A DNA stretch of 64,000 nucleotides, taken from assembly GCA_009746045.1 (NCBI GenBank), contig RPFO01001945.1:1-64000 (forward strand), in the 5' to 3' direction. This document shows, one piece after another, positions 30,157 through 40,622 of the stretch. Both the position numbers and the translations under genes were made by a program. This DNA comes from Mesostigma viride (lineage: Eukaryota > Streptophyta > Mesostigmatophyceae > Mesostigmatales > Mesostigmataceae). Position 1 is the stretch's first letter. Each line of letters opens with the position of its first letter. The notes under the pieces are model-generated. The model did no database searches and was not told the DNA's origin. It was given only the letters and a program-made list of their open reading frames with translations.

Positions 30157-30207
30157 GCTGGGGCGCAGGCTGGAGAGGCTGAAATTCCGCAGAATTCGCC
30201 GCGCCAT
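30157..30207 (-). CDS. possible first coding exon of uL4m (alternative presequence)
   Basis: ATG at 30207 opens MARRILRNFSLSSLRPS, 17 codons rich in Arg, Ser and Leu like a mitochondrial targeting peptide. It ends in phase 0 at a GTAAGA donor. Joined to an acceptor ending CCAAG at about 29900, it would continue in frame into MAWLQGTLPAF of the uL4m exon. If real, the precursor is about 30 residues longer. A different, truncated gene cannot be excluded. Confidence 0.45.
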
Positions 30208-30639
30208 GTTCACCTGTCGACCTTATTAAACACGTTCAGGGCCCATATCACGCCACTTCGTGCCGTTATAATATGCCCACAATAACCCCACTTTTTGCAG
30301 CCACGTAATGCAGTTACCAGACCTAAGCTATCAAAATAATGTCGGGGCCGCCGAGCATGAGTGGCAATGCTGTTGTGATAATTAGAACACGCAGCCGCCA
30401 CACACTGCTCGCTTTATCAGTGCGCACCGACCTCGGCCGAAGCCTCCATGTTAATATGCGATGCTGGGTGTTACGACGAAGGCACTGACTGCTCTTAGTG
30501 CTCTCACTGCTTCCTGTCACTGCTGTCTAATGTCATGCGCTGCTGGCGACTGTTTACTTCCGCCCATGCAATGGCATTTTACGCAGTGTTGTGGCTGTTG
30601 TTGTTGATTCGATCTCAGGCAGCTGTCAGTCATGATCAG

Positions 30640-30687
<48 letters not shown>

Positions 30688-31328
30688 CTGTTGTTGTTGT
30701 TGCCCACGCCGCACATGGGCAGCAGAGATTTGGAAACGGCCGAGGGCCAGGACACTGAACAGCCAGGACACTGTCAGTCAGTAGGATCCCACGCCGGTCC
30801 GCTGTAGCTAAGTGCTAACACCTAGTTCGAGGATTACCGCGAACATGAACGTGGAATGTTACTAATGCAAATCCGTAAGCCGTACCGTATCTTTTGACCG
30901 GCGTGGGATTGTCGACACACTCTGCTGGTGCGGCGTGGGCAACAACAACAAACACAACGCTCAACTGTCGGCGGGGACAGGCCAAAGCTGCTAGCCGCTA
31001 GGGCATTTCACTTTCTCAGCTCACAGCTGCTGCGGCTCTGCGTGGTGCCACGCTGGCATTCTAGCACAGCCACGGTCCGCCATACGTCGCACAAGCACAA
31101 GACAACTGCCTTGACATTAATGCAGGAGCAGTGCACACGGGAAGTTTGTGAGGCCATATCCCCAGAAATTGCCGTGTCGCTGGCGCCTTTGGAAACACCT
31201 CGCTTTACTGCAGTTTTCTGAGGTGCTTTGTCGCGCTGGTAGAAAGAATTTTATTTTAAGGCTGCAGACGGTTTAGTGTTATTGAAAACGAGTAACAAGC
31301 GGCAGGTTTTGCCAACAAGGACTTACCG
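30208..31328. promoter_or_regulatory. divergent intergenic region between uL4m and MIA40
   Basis: About 1.1 kb between two outward-reading mitochondrial protein genes, so it should contain both promoters. It includes a (TTG)n run at 30639-30702 and no conserved ORF. No specific promoter element was identified. Confidence 0.5.
30639..30702. repeat. (TTG)n microsatellite
   Basis: About 21 TTG triplets with one interruption. Confidence 0.95.
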
Positions 31329-32854
31329 ATGGCCGCCAACGCATTTGAAGCTATCGCAAAAGCAGGTAATGCGATTTCCCTGTCAATTTCCGGGGTTGTT
31401 ACGTTGCAATCGGCATGATGATTAAAATTGTTGTTTGTGCGTCCGAAAGCTCTTGTCGATGAACCGACTGGACGATGCACGTATTCATGTCCGCCATGAG
31501 TCTTGCAGATGTCGGTAATGCTGAGCTCAGCGAGGAAGAAAGGGAAAAAAAGATACAGGAGGCACTGGACTGCCCATGCGTTGCTGACTTGCGAGACGGG
31601 CCATGCGGAACCACTTTTGTCCAGGCATTCTCTTGTTTTCTTCGGAATAATGACGACAGCGACAAGGTGCGTTCTGAAGATAAATTGCTTAAAGCCAAAC
31701 GCGCTGCAATCAATGGAATATGTTATTGTAATGTCTCCTTTTCTCCCTCCTGTTTCCAGCAAGAAATCCTCTTAATTTTCGTAGTTGCCTCCTTGATAAC
31801 ATGGGCAGATTGAAAACCTCTACTATACCGTTCATTCCAGGGGTTACTTTGACAACTGGCATACGTAACGCATGCGTAGAGTTCGGCACGCTGTAGTCTC
31901 GCCCCGGGGGCTGGAGGAAGCGGTAGCAGTAATTGTGTCCTGCGGTGTGCGTGCTGGCGTGTGCGTGCTGTGGTGTGCGTGCCGACATTTGTGTGCTTCC
32001 TGAGGCGTGAGTGCTCACAGTTCTTACTTGCAATGCTCATGTCCACCGTGCACCCTGGAGATTCGCTGCCTTGTATCTATTTCCATTCACTGCATTTCCA
32101 CCCAGCCATAGGCATTTATGTTTATACTCATCTAACAAATCCATGTCTCTTGAGGGCTTGGCCACCCCTTCTGCTTGCCCGCCCCTGCGACTAGGCCACC
32201 CCTGGCAGTTGCTCACCCCCATGACCAGGCCGCGTTCGTACCGCTTGACCACCATGTGTGCTGACGGGCCTTGTCTTGCCCACCGCAATGACCAGGCCGC
32301 GTTCGTACCGCTTGACCACCAAGGGTGCTGATGGGCCACGTCTTGCCCACCCCAATAACCGGGCCGCTTCACGAGTGTGCGACTGGGCCACTTGTCTGTG
32401 TGCTGACACCGTGGCACCTGTACTCCGGCTCCTCTTGTCTGTTTGTGTTGGGCCCCATGTGGCGCGCTCGCAGTCGGTCCTCGCGTGCGGCGACTCGTTT
32501 GCGATGCTGCAGGAGTGCATCGGGGCCAACGCGGAGCACTTTGAGGAGCTGCTGCGACGGGGCAAGGAGGAGGGGGAGGGGGAGGAGGCAGGGAGGGGCA
32601 AGGAGGGGGAGGCCAGCGGGGCGCCGGCGGATGCCAGCAGAAATGGCGCGGATGCTGCTAGTGCAACAGATGCCAGCACAAGTGGTGCTAACATGCCTGG
32701 TGGGGGGCATGCTAGCACAGCTAGTGCGGGCGGTGAACGCACAGCTGGCACGTCAGGGGATGCGCCGGGTGGGGTGCACGAGCAGGGACAGACGCATCAG
32801 TCATCATATGAAAACCAGGCACAGCAGCAAGAGCCGCAACAGGCTGGTAGCTAG
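31329..32854 (+). CDS. MIA40: MIA40/CHCHD4 intermembrane-space import oxidoreductase, three exons
   Basis: Disulfide-introducing receptor of the mitochondrial intermembrane space, working with Erv1/ALR on CX3C and CX9C substrates. Exons 31329-31365, 31509-31666 and 32474-32854; phases 1 and 0 match and the product is 191 residues. The redox CPC sits in EALDCPCVADLRDGPCG. Twin CX9C motifs follow: C-GTTFVQAFS-C in exon 2 and C-GDSFAMLQE-C in exon 3, each with exactly nine residues between the cysteines. The family-typical ANAEHFEELL helix comes next. The C-terminal ~85 residues are Gly/Ala/Gln-rich and probably disordered, as in plant homologues. The short N-terminus (MAANAFEAIAKA) lacks the membrane anchor of the fungal protein. 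The exons contain no frame damage. Confidence 0.93.
32165..32375. repeat. ~65-bp tandem repeats in MIA40 intron 2
   Basis: Words CCCCAATGACCAGGCCGCG and GTACCGCTTGACCACCA recur at about 32216, 32284 and 32350, giving 2.5-3 units just before exon 3. Confidence 0.7.
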
Positions 32855-32984
32855 CGTGGGGGGCGGAGGCCGGCTGTAGGCAAGGGACTGATCAGTAACT
32901 GCGGTCATGTGGTGCAGTCAGCCTGAGGCCACACATGTACGTATTATAAAGGAATACTGCAATCTATTTCTTTCTTACTAGTAA

Positions 32985-33132
32985 TAATCTCAAACTTTCA
33001 AGACAGTCATATGATGCATCATTAAGCATGTCCGCCCAGGTCTGGGTGGGAGGAGCATCGCCAGCCAGGCCAGAGGGGGCTGGCTTGGCGGCGATGTCCT
33101 TCACCACCTGGGCGGTGAGGTCTGCGGTGTGA
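32985..33132 (-). mobile_element. short ORF1 fragment of an ORF1-only retroelement
   Basis: The minus strand encodes HHTADLTAQVVKDIAAKPAP and GLAGDAPPTQTWADML, a close match to the middle of the ORF at 50861-52277. Both ends are truncated. Confidence 0.8.
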
Positions 33133-33137
33133 TGAAC

Positions 33138-33210
33138 TAGATAGCTCGCATCATCCATTCCATCCCCTCCCACTGAGGACTTATGCTCACGGGACGAAGT
33201 CACGTGTACA
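33138..33210 (+). repeat. LINE 3' end (CACGTG-hairpin family)
   Basis: The sequence from GATAGCTCGCATCATCCATTCC to CACGGGACGAAGTCACGTG matches the last 75 bases of the LINE at 9186-10645, hairpin included. It abuts an ORF1 fragment in opposite orientation, so this is a composite of two insertions. Confidence 0.65.
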
Positions 33211-34734
33211 TCACTTAAGGGGACTCGGCGCGGCGAATATTTTCCGCGCCAAAAAAATTCCGCGGTACCCTCCGTACCGTGAAAAGTGGGTGCACGGTGC
33301 GCGCACCCCTTGCGGAAGTGGCCATGGCGACTGCTTTTAGACGAAACGTGACAAATCTGGCTCGCGGAAAGCAGAAAAAATGCTCGATTCTTGGAGAAAA
33401 TTAGTTACTGATTCTAATTTATGGCGGGATAGTTGCGATCTATAATGTCGCGGGCTCTTTTTCTTTACCATCGGCAGGGGGGGTCCGGCCTGAATTTCTG
33501 TCGGGATGAATAAAGTATAATGGATGCCTGCAGGTGTGATTGTCGATTGTTGCCAGTTTTGATGGTCCTAATGGAAGCTAGTTTAATGATGTTTCTAAAG
33601 CCGTAAAAATTCCCGCTGCTATCTTTACCTTTCCCGTCATTTTGCGATAAGATAACATTAGGCCTGCGCGATGCGCGCCCGACCTCTCCATGAAAGGGTG
33701 GCCATTCTTGTGCGCCTGGGCACGAATAAATGCCCGTTATGGTACGTTCTTGTATTAAACGTCCTAAGATAGCGCTTTCCTGCTTTCTTAGCTCGTTGAG
33801 CGTAAGCTTTTTGCCTTCTTTCCGGCCAGATACAGCCATGAAGTTGCGGGTCCTGGCGCTGCATCGCTGGATTCCTGGATGTTTTTAGCAAGTTCGTCTG
33901 TGACGTGGCTGGCTTGCTGCAGCGCGTGGCCCACAACCTGTCGGGAAGGTGTAATGCTTTTATTTCCATGCTTCTCTGAAATTTCTTTTGCTTTATAGAC
34001 AGTTGTGTTCGAGGAAATTCACGCGGTCTTCCTAAGCAGCGGCATCATTTTCCCCAGACACTGATGAGCTGGCACCTGTCTCCTAAAGAAAGTGGCTCCT
34101 GCTTGTTAGAAAGGAGGCAGTGTGCATTTTGCGGGACACAATGCTTTGGTGGCACATGCGTCAGGTAGGTTGTTCCAATGGTCTCTTCACCTTTCCCACT
34201 GAGTAAATGATAGCCTTTGTCATGCTAACCAGAGCAGCTAGCCACAGGTTGGCTGGATAAAAAGTCAGCTTATTTTCTCTTTATATACTGCGTGTGTGGT
34301 CCTCCACATGTCCGGCTTGTTGGGCATTTTGGAAGAGGGTTTTTAATGTGTTGTTGGGTGGAACAACTTGGTTGTTGGCACCAAAATAACACATTATTAG
34401 CCTGAGATAGGCATGACATATGCTGCTCAGGCGTGTTGTCCTACCAGCCTTGTTGTTAAGGGTAGACTCACAAGGCTGGCTGTGCCGATGGAGGGGTGGG
34501 GCGTATGACGCTCCGGACATCCTCCTCACACTCCGTGATCAAAGTGGGCATGTTTTTGGGTGTCTAGGGTAGCAAAACAGATGTCATTTTGGCTCAGCAC
34601 TAGCTCAATTCTCTTTTAGCGTCTACCCAGGTGGCATCACAGGAAAATCAATAACTTGAGCTACGCTTGTCAGAATGAGCTCAAACTTTGGGGTTGTGTT
34701 TCACTCAATGGAATTTAAAATGTATGGATGACCC
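33211..34734. other. no confident gene; one candidate ORF
   Basis: Apart from the minus-strand ORF at 33465-33839, no coding sequence or repeat was recognised. Confidence 0.35.
33465..33839 (-). CDS. hypothetical ORF, 124 codons
   Basis: ATG at about 33839 opens MAVSGRKEGKKLTLNELRKQ followed by ESAILGRLIQ, an amphipathic charged helix of natural-looking composition. The second half is less protein-like and may be intron. No family recognised; it could be the first exon of a gene truncated by the retroelement fragments at 33 kb. Confidence 0.25.
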   Translation of the reverse strand: MAVSGRKEGKKLTLNELRKQESAILGRLIQERTITGIYSCPGAQEWPPFHGEVGRASRRPNVILSQNDGKGKDSSGNFYGFRNIIKLASIRTIKTGNNRQSHLQASIILYSSRQKFRPDPPCRW

Positions 34735-34743
34735 AATCTGATG

Positions 34744-35126
34744 CGGCACATTTTGACCTGGCCTGGCCCCAAGAACATTCCTAAAAAGGTAGGGAAACAT
34801 GCCATGACCTATACCCAGATGTTGCTGGACGACCTAGTGGTCCCAGCCCAGTTTGAGTACCGCATCCACTCTCTCTCCCGTCTTTGGACTGCCATGCAGG
34901 ACAAGGAGCGGTGGAAGAAGATTGTCAAGGCACACACGCCCGACCCTGTGGGCAAGCCACCTCCCCCCAAGCGGAGGAGGCGTTTTGATGAGTAGTGTAG
35001 TTAGGCTTTTCTAGATAGAGTTAGGATAGTTCGATCACGCGGCTTCCTCCACCCCATCCATCATGAAATATGTGCTACATGACCTCCCCACGGAGGCATG
35101 TTATAATTTAATTTAATTTTTTTTTT
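34744..35126 (+). mobile_element. LINE 3' fragment with target duplication
   Basis: Flanked by AATCTGATG at 34735-34743 and 35127-35135. Encodes RHILTWPGPKNIPKK and ends AHTPDPVGKPPPPKRRRRF with a stop at about 34995. A 3' UTR follows with hairpin CCTCCCCACGGAGG at 35083-35096 and a tail of AATTT units and T's. It belongs to the same family as the LINE at 47710-52438. Confidence 0.9.
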
Positions 35127-35135
35127 AATCTGATG

Positions 35136-35950
35136 TGCTAATGATTTGATTTATTTTTTTTGGCTCAAAAAAGTACCCATTTTGCGGGAAAATTAATAAC
35201 TCAAACAAATGTGACCATTTTGGCCATGTAAATAGCCCAGCTTTTAAAAAAGTGGGGGAACTTTGCAGAAATGTATGGGCAGGTCATTTGGATAAGTGGT
35301 TTGTCTTGGGCAAAATATCTCATAAATAGCGTCTTTTTCTATTTTTAGCTCGCCACCGGTGCGTGGTTGGGGGTAGTACCCCCAACAAGTGGTGGCATGA
35401 ATGTCCAAACATCATATTTATGGTACTCAATCATCACTAGATGGTTCCCGAGTGCATTGGAACTGATATTCATTAAAGTCAGTTTTTCAGGCTTTTGGAC
35501 GCGCGAGTCCCCTTAATTAATGCATGCAAAGCACACAGTCTGTACTATGCTGCTGAAATGCGAGAAGATTTAACTGCCAACGGAAGGGCCATGCATGTAA
35601 AGGGGGCTGCACATGGGTGAACCCTGGGTATGCATGCCCCTGATCAAACCCTCAGGCTCCGGGAGAGCCTTTATATATGCTCCCGAACCGGTGCCTAGCT
35701 ATGAATGCATTCCAAGCCTAGATCTGTGGCCACTGGACCACGGGGCAGCCCTACTGCACCGGCCGGCCGCCATGCTTTTGCTATGTGTCGAAGCTTTATT
35801 GCATGCATGCACCCACAGGGGATGCCGCGGATCGATAGTTTCGACCGGTTCGATTGTGTACCCTGTGGCATGTGCTTGTGGCACGAGGGAAGGGGGGGTG
35901 TCTCTGCCCCCTGCCCGCTGTGCACACTGCCGCGCGATTGACAAGCACTC
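35136..35950. other. no gene seen
   Basis: Intergenic sequence with no supported coding region. A lone TTAATTAA occurs at about 35514. Confidence 0.4.
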
Positions 35951-35996
35951 TGGTGCTCCGTGACTCCCCAACGGGAGCATGTGTTTAATTAATTCA
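35951..35996 (+). repeat. solo LINE 3' end: hairpin and TTAA tail
   Basis: GTGCTCCGTGACTCCCC, then CTCCCCAACGGGAG (35964-35977), then TTTAATTAATTC. This equals the 3' terminus of the LINE at 20522-22172, with everything upstream missing. Confidence 0.65.
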
Positions 35997-36156
35997 TGCA
36001 TGTAATATATCATGCAAACTTAATTTAATCCTGCATGTGCAGGATGCACTTCTGGCTCCGAGATCGAGAGGGGGGGGGGGTCCCTAGCGCCGGCCCTTCT
36101 TGCTGTGCATCAAACATGAATGAATGCTACCTACTCAAAAGTCGGTACCCCATGAC

Positions 36157-37018
36157 TCTCCCAACGGAGGCGCAGTGAATGAATGAATGAATGAATGAAT
36201 GAATGAATGAATGAATGAATGAATGAATGAATGAATGAATGAATGAATGAATGAATGAATGAGTGAATGAATGAATGAATGAATGAATGAATGAATGAAT
36301 GAATGAATGGGTGGGTGGGTGGGTGGGTGGGTGGGTGGGTGGGTGGGTGGGTGGGTGGGTGGGTGGGTGGGTGGGTGGGTGGGTGGGTGGGTGGGTGGGT
36401 GGGTGGGAGGCTGGGTGGCTGGGTGGCTGGGTGGCTGGGTGGCTGGGTGGCTGGGCGGCGGCGCGGGCGGGCGGGGCGGCGCGGGCGCGGGCGGCGGCGG
36501 GCGGGCGGCGGGCGGGCGGGCGGCGGCGGGCGGGGGCGCGGGCGGGCGGGCGGCGGGCGGGCGGGCGGCGGGCGGGCGGGCGGGCGGGCGGGCGGCGCGC
36601 GGGCGGCGGGCGGCGGCGGGCGGGCGGGCGGGCGGGTGGTTGGTTGGTTGGTTGGTTGGTTGGTTGGTTTGGTTGGTTGGTTGGTTGGTTGGTTGGTTGG
36701 TTGGTTGGTTGGTTGGTTGGTTGGTTGGTTGGTTGGTTGGTTGGTTGGTAGGTTGGTTGGTTGGTTGGTTGGTTGGTTGGTTGGTTGGTTGGTTGGTTGG
36801 TTGGTTGGTTGGTTGGTTGGTAGGTTGGTTGGTTGGTTGGTTGGTTGGTTGGTTGGTTGGTTGGTTGGTTGGTTGGTTGGTTGGTTGGTTGGTTGGTTGG
36901 TTGGTTGGTTGGTTGGTTGGTTGGTTGGTTGGTTGGTTGGTTGGTTGGTTGGTTGGTTGGTTGGTTGGTTGGTTGGTTGGTTGGTTGGTTGGTTGGTTGG
37001 TTGGTTGGGTGGGTGGGT
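36157..37018. repeat. compound array seeded at a LINE hairpin: TGAA, TGGG, GC-rich, TTGG
   Basis: Hairpin-like TCTCCCAACGGAGG at 36157-36170 is followed by (TGAA)n to 36308, (TGGG)n to about 36410, a GCGGGCGG tract at about 36450-36633 and (TTGG)n to about 37006. Imperfect 20-bp direct repeats (ATGCACTTCTG..GAGAT) lie outside it at about 36044 and 37037. Long translated frames across it are artefacts. Confidence 0.9.
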
Positions 37019-37059
37019 CAATGAATGGATGAATGAATGCACTTCTGCTTCGAGATGAA

Positions 37060-37617
37060 TGCGGCACACTTAATGGCCATTTTGCTCACGTGGAGCGTAA
37101 TCATTATATATACCAATTCCCCAAAACCCCGAAAAATTTCTCCGTACCCCGCTATCAATCCATGGTGGAGCGGATAGGCATCCTCGCAATCTGATCAGCA
37201 GGGATGCTCTATTTTTGTTATCAAATGGAAGTGCGTGGATGGCACCGGGGAAAGGTTGCACGCCCGTAAACCCTTGCGTAGAGAGGCTGGAGAATTAGCG
37301 CATGGCCTGAAAAAGTGGCTAGATCGGTGGCCAGTACCGGGCACACCGCCGATCCATGGCTGCCTCGTTATCGGGACACGGCGTCGTCGGCTTTGCAATG
37401 TTCTGCACTGCCCCTGAGCACTAGACATCTTGACGGTGAACAGATCTGCGGCAAAGGCATATCCCCCAAATGAGACAACCTTGGCTAGTATAAGGGTGTC
37501 TCATGAGCCCAGGTTCGGTTGTCCCACTTTTTGTGGGAGGGTCATTGGTCCACCTTGTCAGAAATGCATGCCAGTTGCTTAGCATGGTTAGAACTGTTGA
37601 CAAAAGGAACCATGCTG
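37060..37617. other. no gene seen; 3' flank of the SANT gene
   Basis: No supported coding sequence between the TTGG array and the stop codon of the minus-strand gene. Confidence 0.4.
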
Positions 37618-38640
37618 CTAACTATCAACGTTGCTGCCAGAAGCTTCTTCCGAATCATGAACGTTCCCAGAATTACTCGCAGGTCCTGCTGCCTGCCTCT
37701 TGGACTTCACGCTGCTCAGAATCTTCGCGATCTGTTCCTGACAGGCCACCTTGGACTTGCCGCCCCCCACGGCGAGAGCGATCAAATCGAACCGCCCCGC
37801 GTGGTCCTTCGGGTAGTTCCTGTAGGCCCGAATAAGGGCCAATTTTTCGGCCTCGGTCCACTCTGCCTCACTCTCGCTTTGGACCGCTGGCGTCGCACTA
37901 GGGGGAAGCCCCTGGGCTGACAGCGGAAGGGCAATGGTGGGCTCGGCACCCATTCGTGCTGAGAGGGGGCTCTCGATGACAGCGACCGGTTTACGTTGCT
38001 GGAGAAATTGGTCGAAAGGATTCACCTCGGGTTTCTGCCGAGACGACTGCTTCGCGACGGCCACGACGTCGTCGAGCCGTCGGGGCGGGCTGCCCGAATT
38101 TTGGTTCAGGAAGTCGGTGACGGCCTGCCATCTGTCGGGCGTGCCTCGCGGGTACTTCGCGATTGCCCGCGCGAGAAGCTTCTTGTCTTGCAATGTCCAG
38201 CCTGCGCTGCCGTCTGCCGGAATGAAGCTAGCTTCATCAGTACCGTGAGCATCGTTGGAATCGTCGGCGTCCAAACTCATGGTTACAGGCGCCAAATCCA
38301 CTGCCATGGCCGGCTCTAAGTTTACTTCGGGCCTTCGAGGTTGCAGCTCATTGGCAGCCTCCTGCTTCAAGTCCTTTAGAGAACGCGGATATCTTGGGGA
38401 CGGCGTGTCTTCCTCATTTTCCCTTCTCAACCCGACAAGCTTGCTTACTCTAATCCCACAAAGCCCCCCCGTATGCTTAGGACCAGCAAATGGTCCCAAC
38501 AAGAAAGCTGCGGCCACCCATAGACAACAAGGATGCAGAATAGGGGAGGACTTCGCATCATACAAATACGCCATGCCGAGAAGCCAGACAGAGGCTACGA
38601 ACGATGGCAATCCATCCAGGAAGAAAATGCGGTCAAACAT
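37618..38640 (-). CDS. membrane protein with two SANT/Myb domains (DNAJC1/ERdj1-like C-terminal half)
   Basis: One exon of 340 codons from ATG at 38640. The ATG follows two codons after a good acceptor (CTGCGCAG), so this may be the last exon of a longer gene. Two hydrophobic segments lie at residues about 8-28 and 35-55. An acidic, Pro-rich linker follows, then two SANT/Myb repeats: GWTLQDKKLLARAIAKYP..DRWQAV (about 145-195) and EWTEAEKLALIRAYRNYP..RFDLIA (about 260-310). Tandem SANT domains behind a membrane segment are known from ER J-proteins of the DNAJC1 type and from ZRF1/DNAJC2. No HPD J-domain motif was found here or in the next 1.5 kb upstream. The tail is Ser/Asn/Glu-rich. No frame damage. 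Confidence 0.7.
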   Translation of the reverse strand: MFDRIFFLDGLPSFVASVWLLGMAYLYDAKSSPILHPCCLWVAAAFLLGPFAGPKHTGGLCGIRVSKLVGLRRENEEDTPSPRYPRSLKDLKQEAANELQPRRPEVNLEPAMAVDLAPVTMSLDADDSNDAHGTDEASFIPADGSAGWTLQDKKLLARAIAKYPRGTPDRWQAVTDFLNQNSGSPPRRLDDVVAVAKQSSRQKPEVNPFDQFLQQRKPVAVIESPLSARMGAEPTIALPLSAQGLPPSATPAVQSESEAEWTEAEKLALIRAYRNYPKDHAGRFDLIALAVGGGKSKVACQEQIAKILSSVKSKRQAAGPASNSGNVHDSEEASGSNVDS

Positions 38641-38643
38641 TTT

Positions 38644-40047
38644 CTGCGCAGTATTCTTCCCAGAGAACAAGGCTTAGGATTTTACATCCCTACGTCATTT
38701 AGAGCACTGTTTGGTTAACGAACAATTCATAGAATTTCAGACAATTTCCCATGGTGACGCTAATCGCCGCGTAATTATTGACGAGATGCCAATAAAATTG
38801 TGATGAACTGACGTGAATTAAATTCTGGCATCTCCTAGTCCTTGTCACGCTTTGACGCTTTGCAGATACGACTGATACGACGGGTGTACGGCATTCGACT
38901 CTTGAAAAAAAATAACTGAAAAAGTACGAACGCCGTACCTACATTTTCGTGGGAAGTAAACTGACGTATGCTCGGGCGTACGACGGGCAGCTGGCGACTG
39001 AAAGGTGTCACGTGACCATCTCACAGTGCAGCTGTAGCAGTGCTGTAGCACAGGGGTCAGGGATCAGGACTGAGGACTTGAGGCCGCGGCCGCGGGGCTA
39101 TGGGGGGGACCAATGTTGCCTTCCATGCCTTACGTCTTTGTCCGTGGACTTGCCTGGTTGTCTGACTCCATAATCCAGTTCAAAAAAAAAAAAAAAAAAA
39201 ACCGAAAAGAAAAAATAGTGGGCGCCACTACGGACTGGGCTAGGAATGCCGTACGAGTGCCTGACTCCTGAAGGCAACTCGCGCCTGGGTAAAAAAATTT
39301 ATTTTAAAAAAAATTTATTAAAAAAAAAGGTTAAAAAAAATTAACCTGTGTACCTCAGTCATGACTACCGATCACTTGCGTACCGTACCGTGTGTTTGCA
39401 CGGTGCGCGGGGTTGTATGCAGGTCGAGAACGCACTGTGCGATGTAATGCCTCACCCTTGCTGAAGTCTCGGCTTTAATCGTCCTCGAAATATGCCGGGA
39501 CTCAAAGGACAGACACTCGGCGTCCGCGTGTTGCGCCTTTCCTAACAGAAAACCGCTCTCCAGGTCGCGCCCACACGGTTCACTGGGCGTCCGGCATTGG
39601 TTGGCTCGTTTTATAATTTCCTGTGCCAATTGCGTGAGGCAGTGGCGCGTGGCATGGCGCGCAGATCGCATGAAACGTGCGCACGAGTTGATTAGTAGGT
39701 GGCGACCTCGGGAAGGATACACGGTCCGCCATACGTGCATAGGAGCACCCTCTGTAAAAAAAATGCAGATCTGTGGTGCACAGCTACGAGTTCGGTTTTG
39801 CTGGTGTGGTCGTCGGGCTATCTAGCTCGCAAAGCTCTCAACCCAACCCCACTACCCGTCAGGGAGCTTTTGGTATTCAGGTGACACTGTGTCTTTGTCA
39901 ACCCGAGGTAGACCGTGTTCTTGTTTCCCTACTTACTGGGTAGTCTTAGTTCGGACCTCTTGTCCTTATACTGCATTTGTCAGTGCTGCGAATTTCAGGG
40001 GATCAAAGTTGTAGTGCCAGGTCGCGTAGCCCCATTTGTATTCCATC
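38644..40047. other. no gene seen
   Basis: Region between two genes reading away from each other. It contains an A20 run near 39181-39200 and A/T-rich runs at 39290-39345. No J-domain exon, RNA gene or conserved ORF was recognised. Confidence 0.4.
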
Positions 40048-40578
40048 ATGATCGGCTACTGGACATTATTTCTACTTGGATTTGCGTTGTTTCCCTTTGC
40101 TTTGCCTTTCGTCCACGCATCCCTTGTTTGCTCGTCAGGGTGTGCCCATAAAGACATGGCGTGCGCTTGCAAAGGGTACGCGGCCAAAGACAATTCGGGC
40201 GCCCTCTCGCCTAGGGAGTTCCAGCGCCGAGCGTTGCGCAAAGATGATGTCAAGCTGAGGATTCGCTACGTCGGCATGTGCGTACTTCAGGGCATTTTTC
40301 TTACATGTAGCTCGTCCATTGGCTTTTTGCAGGTTGCCCGCAGCACTTCTTGTACCTTTGGGGGCATGTACGTCGGCCTTTTAATTTCGTCGGTGTGTGT
40401 CGTCATCACCTGGGAGTGGGGCAGCTTCATGCCATCGCTCGAATGGGTCAAATATAGTTTCAAACGGCTCTTGGCTTTTGCCCGGTCTTGGCAAATTGAG
40501 AAGAAGCCTGGTTCTCTTGTCTATTTTCTCTGTGTTCCACGGGTTCTGTCAGCGCTGACGCTACAGTGGATGTCTTGA
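40048..40578 (+). CDS. small cysteine-rich membrane protein, unknown
   Basis: A 176-codon ORF from ATG at 40048. The N-terminus MIGYWTLFLLGFALFPFALP looks like a signal peptide or anchor. A Cys-rich stretch follows (CSSGCAHKDMACACKGY), then a charged segment and two predicted membrane helices (about residues 80-100, VGMCVLQGIFLTCSS, and 107-125, GGMYVGLLISSVCVVITW). The family is not recognised. Cysteine spacing suggests a lumenal disulfide or metal site. The stop lies at a LINE tail insertion (40589), so the natural 3' UTR, or even the C-terminus, may have been displaced. Confidence 0.5.
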   Translation: MIGYWTLFLLGFALFPFALPFVHASLVCSSGCAHKDMACACKGYAAKDNSGALSPREFQRRALRKDDVKLRIRYVGMCVLQGIFLTCSSSIGFLQVARSTSCTFGGMYVGLLISSVCVVITWEWGSFMPSLEWVKYSFKRLLAFARSWQIEKKPGSLVYFLCVPRVLSALTLQWMS

Positions 40579-40588
40579 ATGCTTCTAT

Positions 40589-40622
40589 TGATTAATTAAT
40601 TTATTAAACGCGTGCTCCCGTG
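40589..40622 (-). mobile_element. 34-bp LINE 3' tail insertion with target duplication
   Basis: Thirty-four bases made of TTAATTAA-type tail and the half hairpin GTGCTCCCGT. They are bounded by ATGCTTCTAT at 40579-40588 and again at 40623-40632. This reads as an extreme 5'-truncated minus-strand insertion with a 10-bp TSD. Confidence 0.7.

Noticed and set aside
36131-37069. Open frames of 310 codons with PTNQ/HPPT or LVGW repeats
   Set aside because: Translations of tetranucleotide arrays, open in all three phases on both strands; a period of four keeps any frame open.
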